Counted from the stretch's first letter, positions 1 to 10,141 are shown. The stretch: DNA of 19,972 nt from Burkholderiales bacterium (GCA_011391855.1 JAABPT010000252.1:1-19972); one strand, 5' to 3'. Notes: generated by a model not told the origin, from the sequence alone. Translations and numbers: made by a program.

Positions 1-1108
1 CGCCGATGGCGTCTTCGATCAGCTTCTTCTCGTCCACCGGCTCGACATATTCGCTCTTCACGCGGTCGAACACGGCGGCGAGTTGCTGCACCTCGGCCAG
101 CGGCAGCGGCTTGATCTTCGCCGCCTGGCCTTCGCAGCCGAATTCCAGGTAACGCTGGCGGCAGATCTGCTTGGCCGCCTCGCGTGCCGGCTTGAGCCAG
201 TCGCGGGCGTCGAACTTCTCGGGGTTCTCGGCCAGGAACTTGCGCGCCGCCGCGGTCATGGCCAGGCGAATGTCGGTGTCGATATTGATCTTGCGCACGC
301 CGTACTTGATGGCTTCCTGGATCTCCGACACCGGCACGCCGTAGGTTTCACGCATCTTGCCGCCGTACTGGTTGATGATGGCCAGCAGGTCCTGCGGCAC
401 GCTGGAACTGCCGTGCATCACCAGGTGGGTGTTCGGGATGCGGCGGTTGATTTCCTTGATGCGGTCGATGGCCAGGATGTCGCCGGTGGGCTTGCGGCTG
501 AACTTGTAGGCGCCGTGGCTGGTGCCGATGGCGATGGCCAGCGCGTCGAGCTGCGTGCGCTTCACGAAGTCGGCGGCCTGCTCGGGGTCGGTGAGCAGCT
601 GTTCGCGCGTCATGGTGGCGTCGGTGCCGTGGCCGTCTTCCTTGTCGCCGCGCATGGTTTCCAGCGAACCCAGGCAGCCGAGCTCGCCTTCCACCGTCAC
701 GCCCACGGCGTGCGCCATGTCGACCACCTTGCGAGTGACGTCCACGTTGTAGTCGTAGCTGGCGATGGTCTTGCCGTCGCCTTCCAGGCTGCCGTCCATC
801 ATGACCGAGCTGAAGCCCAGGTTGATGGCGCCCTGGCAGACGTCGGGGTTCTGGCCGTGGTCCTGGTGCATCACCAGCGGCACCTGCGGCCACGACTCGA
901 TGGCGGCCAGGATCAGGTGCTTGATGAAGGGCTCGCCGGCATATTTGCGCGCGCCGGCACTGGCCTGCAGGATGACCGGTGCGCCCACTTCGGCCGCCGC
1001 AGTCATCACGGCCTGAACCTGTTCCAGGTTGTTGACGTTGAAGGCCGGGATTCCGTAGCCGTTTTCGGCGGCGTGGTCGAGCAATTGGCGCATCGAAACG
1101 AGAGGCAT
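1..1108 (-). CDS. fba: Fructose-1,6-bisphosphate aldolase, class II (CbbA type), 3' end outside window
   Basis: Cleaves fructose-1,6-bisphosphate to DHAP and glyceraldehyde-3-phosphate (and the reverse) in cytosolic glycolysis/gluconeogenesis; class II enzymes need a divalent metal. The reading frame is open from the ATG at 1108 to the left edge (369 codons, no stop). It begins MPLVSMRQLLDHAAENGYGI. Visible family motifs are MHQDHG (residues 80-85, with the catalytic Asp83 and zinc ligand His84), HGSSSVP from His232, and NIDTD (275-279). The RBS GGAG lies 7 bases before the ATG. CbbA-type enzymes are usually about 354 residues, so this one has a slightly extended C-terminus and its stop must lie just outside. 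It follows pyk on the same strand after about 210 bases. The family call is firm; the exact C-terminus is unseen. Confidence 0.96.
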   Translation of the reverse strand, partial: MPLVSMRQLLDHAAENGYGIPAFNVNNLEQVQAVMTAAAEVGAPVILQASAGARKYAGEPFIKHLILAAIESWPQVPLVMHQDHGQNPDVCQGAINLGFSSVMMDGSLEGDGKTIASYDYNVDVTRKVVDMAHAVGVTVEGELGCLGSLETMRGDKEDGHGTDATMTREQLLTDPEQAADFVKRTQLDALAIAIGTSHGAYKFSRKPTGDILAIDRIKEINRRIPNTHLVMHGSSSVPQDLLAIINQYGGKMRETYGVPVSEIQEAIKYGVRKINIDTDIRLAMTAAARKFLAENPEKFDARDWLKPAREAAKQICRQRYLEFGCEGQAAKIKPLPLAEVQQLAAVFDRVKSEYVEPVDEKKLIEDAIG

Positions 1109-1234
1109 GGCGAACTCCGGAAGTGGTGGGGAGGAAGCGCACAGCCCGCACGGCGCCAGTGCCGTGATCAGGCCGAAACTCGCACGATTTTAGCGGCGCA
1201 CCCCAGTCGCCGGCATGCGATAGCTCAAGCCGGG

Positions 1235-1341
1235 TCAGCCAACCTGGCAGACCTTGGCTTCGCCGAGTCCCGCCTCGCGGCTGCGCCGCGGGCCGCGCCT
1301 GCGCCGCGGCGGTGGGCCTTCAGCCCACCTGGCAGACCTTG
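1235..1341. repeat. Duplicated 3' end of pyk (22-bp direct repeat, 85 bp apart)
   Basis: Positions 1235-1256 and 1320-1341 are 22-bp direct repeats that differ at one base (A1241 versus C1326). The right copy is the end of pyk: read on the minus strand it encodes KVCQVG and the TGA stop. The left copy encodes the same KVCQVG plus TGA but lies in the pyk-fba spacer and in a different frame (offset 85, not a multiple of three). The bases between the copies are very GC-rich and contain two copies of CTGCGCCGCGG, able to form stem-loops. Mechanism unknown. Confidence 0.8.
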
Positions 1342-2750
1342 AGCATGTTCGTGCCGCCCGGGTGGCCCATCGGTTCGCCGCAGGTGATGGCGTAGGTGTC
1401 GCCGGGCTTGAGCACGCCGCGCTCCACCAGCAAGGCCTCGGCGTGGTGCAGCGCCTCGTCGCGGTCGGCCACCGCCGGGATCAGCAGCGGCCGCACATTT
1501 CGGTACAGCGCCATGCGGCGCTGGCTCTGCACCTGCGTGGTCAGGCCGTAGATCGGCACCTTGATGTTGTGCCGGCTCATCCACAGCGCCGTGGAGCCCG
1601 ACTCGGTGAGCGCCACGATGGCCTTGCAGCCCAGGTGGTGGGCCGTGAACAGCGCGCCCATGGCAATGCTCTGGTCGATGCGACCGAAGCGCTTGTTGCT
1701 GAAGTCGGTCTCGATCGACACGTCCTCGGCGCGCTCGGCCTCGAGCGCGATCTGGTGCATCTGCTCCACCGTCTCCACCGGGTATCGGCCGGCGGCGGTT
1801 TCGGCGCTCAGCATCACCGCGTCGGTGCCGTCGAGCACGGCGTTGGCCACGTCGCTGACCTCGGCGCGCGTGGGCACCGGCGCCAGGATCATGCTTTCCA
1901 TCATCTGCGTGGCGGTGATGACGACCTTGTCCATCTCGCGCGCCATGCGGATCATCCTTTTCTGCAACGCCGGCACCGCGGCGTTGCCCACTTCCACCGC
2001 CAGGTCGCCGCGCGCCACCATGATGCCGTCGCTGGCCTTCAGGATCTCGGCCAGGTGCGGGATGGCCTCGCTGCGCTCGATCTTGGCGATCATGGCCGGG
2101 CGGTGGCGCGTCGCCTCGCCGGCCACGTTGGCGAGCTGGCGCGCCATCTCCATGTCGGTGGCGTTCTTCGGAAAACTCACCGCCAGGAACTCGCACTGGA
2201 ACGACACCGCGGTCTTGATGTCTTCCATGTCCTTCATGGTCAGCGCCGGCGCGGTGAGGCCGCCGCCGGCCTTGTTGATGCCCTTGTTGTTGGAGAGCTC
2301 GCCGCCCAGCACCACGCGCGTGTGCACCTGCTCGCCGCGCACGGCCTCGACCGTGAGCTTGAGCAGGCCGTCGTTGAGCAGCAGCGTGTCGCCCGGGCGC
2401 ACGTCGCGCGGCAGTTCCTTGTAGTCCAGGCCCACGCCATGCACGTCGCCGGGCTCGCTGCGCTGCGCGTCCAGCACGAAGTGCTCGCCGGCCACCAGCA
2501 TGACGCGGCCCTCGGCGAATTTGCCGACGCGGATCTTGGGGCCTTGCAGGTCGGCCATCAGCGCCACCGTCTTGCCCACCTTGTCGGCCACCGCGCGCAC
2601 GAGTTCGGCGCGCGCAATATGGTCGGCTGCCGTGCCGTGGCTGAAATTCAGCCGCACCACGTCGACACCGGCGCGCAGCAACCGCTCCAGCACGGCGGGG
2701 TCGCTCGACGCGGGGCCGAGGGTGGCAACGATCTTGGTGGCGCGGGTCAT
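1320..2750 (-). CDS. pyk: Pyruvate kinase
   Basis: Transfers phosphate from phosphoenolpyruvate to ADP, giving pyruvate and ATP; the last step of glycolysis. 476 residues, normal for the family (about 470-480). Motifs in order: RLNFSHG (33-39), MADLQGPKIRVG (65-76), MIAKIERSEA with catalytic Lys223 and metal ligand Glu225, VARGDLAVEVG (from 245), ITATQMMESM (278-287), then the C-terminal alpha/beta domain. The open frame extends two codons upstream to a TTG at 2756, but GGAG is then only two bases away. The ATG at 2750 has GGAG at 8 bases and gives the usual MTRATKIVATLGPASS start, so 2750 is chosen. It sits 76 bases downstream of maeB, same strand. Its last 22 bases recur downstream (see repeat at 1235-1341). 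Confidence 0.97.
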   Translation of the reverse strand: MTRATKIVATLGPASSDPAVLERLLRAGVDVVRLNFSHGTAADHIARAELVRAVADKVGKTVALMADLQGPKIRVGKFAEGRVMLVAGEHFVLDAQRSEPGDVHGVGLDYKELPRDVRPGDTLLLNDGLLKLTVEAVRGEQVHTRVVLGGELSNNKGINKAGGGLTAPALTMKDMEDIKTAVSFQCEFLAVSFPKNATDMEMARQLANVAGEATRHRPAMIAKIERSEAIPHLAEILKASDGIMVARGDLAVEVGNAAVPALQKRMIRMAREMDKVVITATQMMESMILAPVPTRAEVSDVANAVLDGTDAVMLSAETAAGRYPVETVEQMHQIALEAERAEDVSIETDFSNKRFGRIDQSIAMGALFTAHHLGCKAIVALTESGSTALWMSRHNIKVPIYGLTTQVQSQRRMALYRNVRPLLIPAVADRDEALHHAEALLVERGVLKPGDTYAITCGEPMGHPGGTNMLKVCQVG

Positions 2751-2826
2751 GGGCAAGGCTCCAGAAACGAGCGCCGATTATCTGCGCCGGTCCGCCCCCG
2801 GAGTTACCAGCGGGTTACGCCGCTCG

Positions 2827-5157
<2,331 letters not shown>

Positions 5158-5336
5158 GGCGGTCTCCTGTCGTTGTGATGGCGAGAGCGGAGATTAACGC
5201 GGAACGCCGGCCGGCTCGATCGGCGCAAACGAAGTCGCGCTGAAGTCGGCACGCGACGGCCATGAACAATCGCAGTCGTGACCCCTACACCCTCCGGCAC
5301 CGTGACGGCCCGGTGGCTACGATCGACTGCAGTCCT

Positions 5337-6566
5337 TCAGAGCGGTGGTCTATCAGGGGGAACAGGGGGTTCGCGCGCCTGCGCGTGGTCGCTCTCATTG
5401 CGTGCCACCGCCTTACGGGACAGGTGGTACAGCAGCAGCGGCAGCGGCATGCGCAACCAGTGCGAACGGACAAAGAGCATCCAACGCGCCAGCAACGTCC
5501 AGGTGTCCGAACAGGTCGAGTGGTTAGGCCGCAATGCGCGCAGGAACAGGAAGTCCAGCAGCGTACGCAGCGGTCGCGCAGGACCGCCTTCGACGGCGAC
5601 CTCCATCACGTCGGCCGGTACCGGTGTCCCGAGGATCCGGGAGGTGTATCGAAGAGCGTAGAACAGAGGCCGGGCCAGGCCCACCTTCCTTGCCCGCGGC
5701 ACGAGCCCCTCCCAGAAGCCGGGCTGCTCACCAAAGTGGCGAAGAAGGCTATCCAGATCGACCAGGTCGCGCAGGCCGTTGTCCAGTTCCCCCTCGTGGA
5801 ACAAGTGGGTCGCGCTGTGCAGGACCATGTCGCTCGGCGCCAGCACGAACACGGCTTCCTCCACTGGGACCTCCGTCGCGCTCATCCGTATCAGATCCGA
5901 GTCGACTTTGATGCGCGCGGTCTCTGGCAGCAGCGCGTGATGCACGTCGATGACCGTGCCCCGCCTCAGGTGCCGCATTGGCGGGATCTCGTGCATCCAC
6001 TTGCGGTAGTAGCGCTGGTCATAGGCGCCGTGGTGGATCGTGTGCCAGCCATGGATCATCAGGGCCGACTCGACCTCGGTGATCCTGTCCTTCGGCACCA
6101 GGATGTCGACGTCCGAGACCAGCCGGCCGGCTGCCGTGGGCAGATCCAGGGCGACATAGGCTGCCCCCTTGAGAAGGATCAGCGGAGCCCCGGTCGACTG
6201 GAGCGCCCTGCCGATGCACTCAATCTCCCACTGCACCGCGATCCGCTGCCGCTGCGAGAACGCCCACGCCGACTCCAGATGCGGCCTGGCAGCAGGAAGG
6301 ACCACGTCCCACAGATCGTGAGACTTCAGCATCCACGCCAGCCGCGCCAGAAGGTTCGCCCGCCTGGCTTGGCGAATCAGCAGATCCCAGGACGCCGGGT
6401 CGAATTGCCGGATTCGCTCGGGCTGCTGGAGCGTCGCCGTCACCAGGTCGGCCAACGGCCCCCGGGGCCGCGACGCACTTCTGCGCAAGGCGCCCACATC
6501 GGCCCCCTGGCGCAGCCTGTGCTGAACGGCCTGCATCGCCGCCGGCTCATTCGTGGCTCGCGTCAC
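5337..6566 (-). CDS. NTP_transf_5-type nucleotidyltransferase of the HPr-rel-A-like island
   Basis: 409 residues resembling the uncharacterised nucleotidyltransferase family NTP_transf_5 (PF14907). The core motifs of the DNA polymerase beta-like fold are visible: LILLKGAAY (129-137), GRLVSDVDILV (147-157) with the Asp152-x-Asp154 metal pair, and VIDVHH (205-210) with a candidate third carboxylate at Asp207. A helical N-terminal domain precedes them, and the C-terminus is Arg/Pro-rich. The GTG start at 6566 overlaps the TGA of the upstream kinase gene (GTGA), so translation is probably coupled. It is the last gene of the island. Homologues in some lasso-peptide clusters act after an HPr-kinase-like enzyme by extending the phosphate. 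The substrate here is unknown; family call good, role inferred. Confidence 0.85.
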   Translation of the reverse strand: MTRATNEPAAMQAVQHRLRQGADVGALRRSASRPRGPLADLVTATLQQPERIRQFDPASWDLLIRQARRANLLARLAWMLKSHDLWDVVLPAARPHLESAWAFSQRQRIAVQWEIECIGRALQSTGAPLILLKGAAYVALDLPTAAGRLVSDVDILVPKDRITEVESALMIHGWHTIHHGAYDQRYYRKWMHEIPPMRHLRRGTVIDVHHALLPETARIKVDSDLIRMSATEVPVEEAVFVLAPSDMVLHSATHLFHEGELDNGLRDLVDLDSLLRHFGEQPGFWEGLVPRARKVGLARPLFYALRYTSRILGTPVPADVMEVAVEGGPARPLRTLLDFLFLRALRPNHSTCSDTWTLLARWMLFVRSHWLRMPLPLLLYHLSRKAVARNESDHAQAREPPVPPDRPPL

Positions 6567-7483
6567 GCGGTGTCTTCCCGATCGGCGAGCGCGGCGAAGA
6601 TCGCAACAGCTTCATCCAGGTCGCCGTACGAGAACTCGAGGCAAGCGCAACGATCGACCAGGCTGGCGGCCGCCTCGAACCCACGCGCGCCCAGGATGTC
6701 GTAGTTGAAGCCCTGCTCGATGAGTCTCATGAGAGTCGGTGCCTTGCCCACGGGCGTCAGCGTGCCGGGCGCACCGGCGAGGTATTTCGGAAAGACGATC
6801 CAGGCCGGCTCAGCCGCCTCGCGCACGCGGGAGACGCTTTCCGCCGGTGGCTTCACAAGCGCCACCGTGCCCTTCGCCGTATCGCGCACCGGGTCGGTCA
6901 TCACGGCGCCGGGCTGGAAGCTGCGGATCACATCGATCGAGCGGTTCTTCAGATTGAGCGGCCGTGCCAGCGGGCGGATCAATCCGCTCTGCAGATCGAG
7001 CAGGCACAACTCGTCCGACAGCAGCCGCCAGCCCCGGCTCACCAGCCCAGCACACAGGGTGCTCTTCCCAGAGCCGGGCGGTGCGGGTAGCACCATCGCC
7101 CGACCGCCACGCTCGACGACGGCCGCGTGAAGAACCAGAAAACTGTGCGCATGACTCGCAATGCACCAGTTCAGCCCCCATTCGAACATCGGATAGGCTT
7201 GGTCGAATGGAAGCGGCTTGAACGGGGCGAATCCGTCCAGGAGGAATTTCACCTGCGGCCGGACCCATCGCCGCAGCCCTGCCGGCGGTGCCAGGGCGAC
7301 ATGGAAGTCAGCGAATGCCTGTGGATCCAGAACCGGAAAATCGCCGTAGAGCCGTGCGATGCTGCTGGCCACGGCGTCGATCGGAGATCGGATCCGCGTG
7401 GCGAAAGGCTCGACCGAGAGGATCAGGTCACCCCGCCGCAGGCGCGCACCCAGTTGCGACGGCGTGAGATCGGAGACTTTCAC
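6563..7483 (-). CDS. HprK-related kinase A
   Basis: 306 residues, a distant relative of HPr serine kinase/phosphatase of the HprK-related kinase A type. The P-loop APPGSGKST lies at 134-142 (Lys140, Ser141) and is preceded by LVLHAAVV with His119, the position of the LHG motif just before the P-loop in HprK. LLSDEL (155-160; Asp157, Glu158) occupies the place of the HprK VADD acidic motif. An N-terminal region of about 105 residues has no recognised domain. It lies between a PqqD-like gene and a nucleotidyltransferase gene, with GTGA overlaps at both ends, and is not beside ptsN or rapZ as true hprK usually is. It therefore probably phosphorylates a Ser/Thr on a protein or peptide other than HPr. 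GTG start at 7483. Substrate not established. Confidence 0.88.
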   Translation of the reverse strand: MKVSDLTPSQLGARLRRGDLILSVEPFATRIRSPIDAVASSIARLYGDFPVLDPQAFADFHVALAPPAGLRRWVRPQVKFLLDGFAPFKPLPFDQAYPMFEWGLNWCIASHAHSFLVLHAAVVERGGRAMVLPAPPGSGKSTLCAGLVSRGWRLLSDELCLLDLQSGLIRPLARPLNLKNRSIDVIRSFQPGAVMTDPVRDTAKGTVALVKPPAESVSRVREAAEPAWIVFPKYLAGAPGTLTPVGKAPTLMRLIEQGFNYDILGARGFEAAASLVDRCACLEFSYGDLDEAVAIFAALADREDTA

Positions 7484-7764
7484 TCGTCGATGGACCGGAC
7501 CAGACCGATGTCCCGCAACCTTGCCAGCGCGGCGCGGACGACCGCAAGGACATCTTCCTCGCTCTCTGCCCCAAACTCGGCCAGCAGCGGCTCGGCGATC
7601 GCCGTGGCTGTAGCTTCGCTGTCGCCCAGATGGTCGAGAACGGCGGCTGCGACCGGATCGAGGAGGTGGGTATTTCCGGAAAGTGGGTCGTAGACCACCG
7701 TCTCATCCCCCCACGTTCGCTGCATCAGGCTGTTCCCAGGGCACAGCGCCCACGTCGAATCCAT
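7480..7764 (-). CDS. PqqD-like peptide-recognition protein (HPr-rel-A type)
   Basis: 94 residues with the PqqD/RRE pattern: a Trp-Gly near the start (W18 G19), the beta-strand segment VVYDPLSGNTHLLDP (23-37), then a winged-helix-like helical part ending LARLRDIGLVRSIDE. PqqD-family domains bind leader or substrate peptides and deliver them to modifying enzymes. No pqqA, pqqC or pqqE is present, so PQQ synthesis is not indicated. It ends in a GTGA overlap with the kinase gene, implying translational coupling and a shared substrate. The ATG at 7764 has only a weak GGG-containing RBS; Met14 is an alternative but would remove part of the first strand. The likely partner is the Tat protein encoded 145 bases upstream. 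Confidence 0.85.
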   Translation of the reverse strand: MDSTWALCPGNSLMQRTWGDETVVYDPLSGNTHLLDPVAAAVLDHLGDSEATATAIAEPLLAEFGAESEEDVLAVVRAALARLRDIGLVRSIDE

Positions 7765-7909
7765 CGAACCCGGTGTTGTCAGTGGTTGAGGCAGTTTGCT
7801 GTCGCAAACGTGGGGACCCGAGCCGCCTCAGACTCGGACTTGAAGGGCGAGATGGGTCTGTCTGTCTCGGCCAACCGGGTCGCCACGCAAGAAGGCGCCC
7901 CGCGGGCCA

Positions 7910-8542
7910 TCAGGAAGGAACGATCCCGCTGTACTGCAGGTATGCGATGACCCCTGTGGCATTCCAGCACATGTTGAGCTGTGGACAGAACTCCCCCGCC
8001 CCAATCACGTCATTCCACATATGAATGACTTGCGCAGGCGTGAGCACCGTGCCGACATTTACAACATTGTAGAAAGCGTTCAGGTATGCCGCGATGATGT
8101 AAGAGGCGAACCCCGAAATCGAATTTGTGTTTCCGTCTCCGCCAGCGATCGAATCCAACAACACTGCCCCGAGAGTAGTGGGACTTCCGGTGCCAGTGGT
8201 CGCGTACGGATTGGCCACTCCGAAGACTTCAGTGAACAGGAGTGCCGCCCAGGCGGGCTGGGGATCCTGATTCAACTGGGCCGCCCAGATAGCGCGAGTA
8301 TTTCCCCCGCATGTCGTGGGCCCCTCGAACCCGCTATGGTTGCCCGAAATCATCCGGGACGGCGTCAAGCACATGTTCTCAAATCCGAGAACCGGCCGAC
8401 TGGTGAACGTCAGGATGACGGGTGCTGCTGCAGCACCCCCCTTGATGAACCGACGCCGAGAGGCGCCAGCGCCAAGCCCAGATGACGCTGCTTCGCCAGT
8501 GTTCATGTTGCCGTCAGGCGTTTGATCCGATGGGTCATTCAT
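7910..8542 (-). CDS. Tat-exported four-cysteine protein, putative substrate of the island
   Basis: 210 residues from the ATG at 8542. A twin-arginine signal is clear: SRRRFIKGG (28-36), a hydrophobic AAAAPVILTF stretch, and a short polar end. The mature part has four cysteines (58, 78, 186, 192), enough for two disulfides. The C-terminal half is rich in aromatic residues, Gly and Asn, and ends LQYSGIVPS, with serine as the last residue. It resembles, from memory, Tat-signal proteins that accompany PqqD/HprK-related genes; no enzymatic motif is visible. The open frame continues to an ATG at 8611, where AAGGGG abuts the start with no spacer. 8542 has AGGT 9 bases upstream and gives a more normal Tat n-region; the ATG at 8506 is also possible. 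Base composition is lower in G+C than neighbours (29 of 60 at 8041-8100, hand count). Function unknown; exported fate well supported. Confidence 0.8.
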   Translation of the reverse strand: MNDPSDQTPDGNMNTGEAASSGLGAGASRRRFIKGGAAAAPVILTFTSRPVLGFENMCLTPSRMISGNHSGFEGPTTCGGNTRAIWAAQLNQDPQPAWAALLFTEVFGVANPYATTGTGSPTTLGAVLLDSIAGGDGNTNSISGFASYIIAAYLNAFYNVVNVGTVLTPAQVIHMWNDVIGAGEFCPQLNMCWNATGVIAYLQYSGIVPS

Positions 8543-8893
8543 GGCATGCGACCTGAAGGTTGCGGACGACCAGTTCCTGGCATCTGACGCCCTGACGGAC
8601 GCCACCGACATCCCCTTGCATGGAATGAACCGTCATGGTCCGGGCTCGGGGGACATACAGCAATTCTATAGTGGCACCCTCACGCGGCTGCGCATTTGGG
8701 ACCCCCGAGACAGGGGGGCAACCGGAATTCCGTTACACAGTGGCGCCATTTGATCACGTGCGGCGGGGCTGGGTCTGCCGCCGAAGCCCGTCGGTCGAGG
8801 GATAGTGATGCCTGCTCTGCTTGGCCGCGTGTGCCTGCGACTGGGCGAAATCGGCCGCAAGCGAGCGCTGAGGCCCACGCCTATCGACACTCC
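8543..8893. other. 351-base spacer between pgk and the Tat-protein gene
   Basis: No convincing gene is present. Read on the minus strand it is both the region after pgk and the leader of the island. It holds a -10-like TATAGA (complement of 8665-8670) without a matching -35, a small hairpin CCCCC-N6-GGGGG at 8702-8717, and a CGGAATTCCG palindrome just beyond it. The island promoter probably lies here, but its exact position cannot be fixed by eye. If the Tat gene starts at 8611 the spacer is 282 bases. Confidence 0.4.
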
Positions 8894-10099
8894 TCAGCCC
8901 GGCTTCTCCTGCGCCGCCCGCTTCGCCAGGATCTCGAACGCCGGCAAGGTCTTGCCCTCCAGCACCTCCAGGAACGCCCCACCCCCGGTCGAGATGTAGC
9001 TAATGTCCCTTTCGATGCCGTATTTGGCGATTGCCGCCAGCGTATCACCACCGCCGGCGATGCTGAAGGCCGGGCTGGCCGCGATGGCTCGGGCGATGGT
9101 TTCGGTGCCGTGCGCGAAGGCATCGAACTCGAACACGCCGACCGGGCCATTCCAGACGATGGTGCCGGCGCTCTTCAGCTTCTCGGCCAGCAGCGCTGCG
9201 GTCTTGGGGCCGATGTCCAGGATCAGGTCGTCGGCGGCCACGTCGGCGGCGGCCTTCACGGTGGCCGGCGCATCGGCCTTGAATTCCTTGGCCACCACCA
9301 CGTCCACCGGAATCGGCACCTCGGCGCCGCGCGCCTTCATGGCGTCGATCACGGCCTTGGCCTCGTTCACCAGGTCGGCTTCGGCCAGGCTCTTGCCGAT
9401 CGGCAGCCCAGCTGCCAGCAGGAAGGTATTGGCGATACCGCCGCCGACGATGAGGCCGTCGACCTTGGCCGAGAGCGCCTTCAGGATCGTCAGCTTGGTG
9501 CTCACCTTGCTGCCGGCCACGATGGCCACCAGCGGCCGCTTGGGGTTGGCCAGCGCGGCATTCACGGCGTCGATCTCGGCCGCCAGCAGCGGGCCGGCGC
9601 AGGCGATGGGCGCGTACTGCGCGATGCCGTAGGTGCTGGCCTCGGCGCGGTGCGCGGTGCCGAAGGCGTCGTGCACGAAGATGTCGCACAGCGCGGCCAT
9701 CTTGCGCGCCAGCGCCTCGTCGTTCTTCTTCTCGCCCTTGTTGACGCGGCAGTTTTCCAGCAGTACCACCTGACCCGGCGCCACCGTCACGCCGTCGACC
9801 CAGTTCGACACCAGCGGCACTTCGCGGCCCATCAGCTCGGAGAGGCGCTTCGCCACCGGCGCCAGCGAGTCCTCTGGCTTGAACGCACCTTCGGTCGGCC
9901 GGCCCAGGTGCGAGGTCACCATCACCGCCGCGCCGGCGTCCAGCGCCATCTTGATGCACGGCACGCTGGCGCGGATACGGGTGTCTTCGGTGATGTTGCC
10001 GGCGTCGTCCTGCGGCACATTGAGGTCGGCGCGGATGAATACACGTTGGCCGGAAACACGGCCCTGCGCCACGAGGTCGGACAGGCGGATCACGTTCAT
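8894..10099 (-). CDS. pgk: Phosphoglycerate kinase
   Basis: Transfers phosphate from 1,3-bisphosphoglycerate to ADP in glycolysis, reversibly. 401 residues, near the usual bacterial length of about 390-400. Motifs in order: FIRADLNVP (21-29), VTSHLGRP (61-68), LLENCRVNKGEKKND (113-127), DAFGTAHRAEAS (144-155), AGSKVSTK (195-202), VWNGPVGVFE (315-324) and GGGDTLAAI (349-357). The frame is open 13 codons further upstream, but the ATG at 10099 gives the canonical MNVIRLSDL start and has GGAG 7 bases away. It lies 42 bases downstream of azlD. In related genomes pgk is often next to pyk and fba (from memory); here maeB and the island lie between. Confidence 0.97.
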   Translation of the reverse strand: MNVIRLSDLVAQGRVSGQRVFIRADLNVPQDDAGNITEDTRIRASVPCIKMALDAGAAVMVTSHLGRPTEGAFKPEDSLAPVAKRLSELMGREVPLVSNWVDGVTVAPGQVVLLENCRVNKGEKKNDEALARKMAALCDIFVHDAFGTAHRAEASTYGIAQYAPIACAGPLLAAEIDAVNAALANPKRPLVAIVAGSKVSTKLTILKALSAKVDGLIVGGGIANTFLLAAGLPIGKSLAEADLVNEAKAVIDAMKARGAEVPIPVDVVVAKEFKADAPATVKAAADVAADDLILDIGPKTAALLAEKLKSAGTIVWNGPVGVFEFDAFAHGTETIARAIAASPAFSIAGGGDTLAAIAKYGIERDISYISTGGGAFLEVLEGKTLPAFEILAKRAAQEKPG

Positions 10100-10141
10100 G
10101 AGGGGCTCCAGTCGGGGGTATGCCCCGATTCTAGGCAAGCC

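Noticed and set aside
6563..7483. Canonical PTS HPr kinase (hprK)
   Set aside because: The N-terminal half does not resemble HprK, and no ptsN, rapZ or ptsH lies nearby.
7480..7764. PQQ biosynthesis locus
   Set aside because: Only a PqqD-like protein is present. pqqA, B, C and E are absent, and the partners are a kinase and a nucleotidyltransferase.
7779..7970. 63-codon minus-strand frame between the PqqD-like and Tat genes
   Set aside because: It overlaps the 3' end of the Tat gene in another frame, has no RBS and shows no family features.
5337..8542. A lasso-peptide biosynthetic cluster
   Set aside because: No asparagine-synthetase-like cyclase, no B2-type protease and no short precursor peptide are seen; only the tailoring-type enzymes are shared.
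8702..8717. CCCCC-N6-GGGGG hairpin as a pgk terminator
   Set aside because: No T-tract on either strand, and a five-base G/C stem is easily found by chance here.
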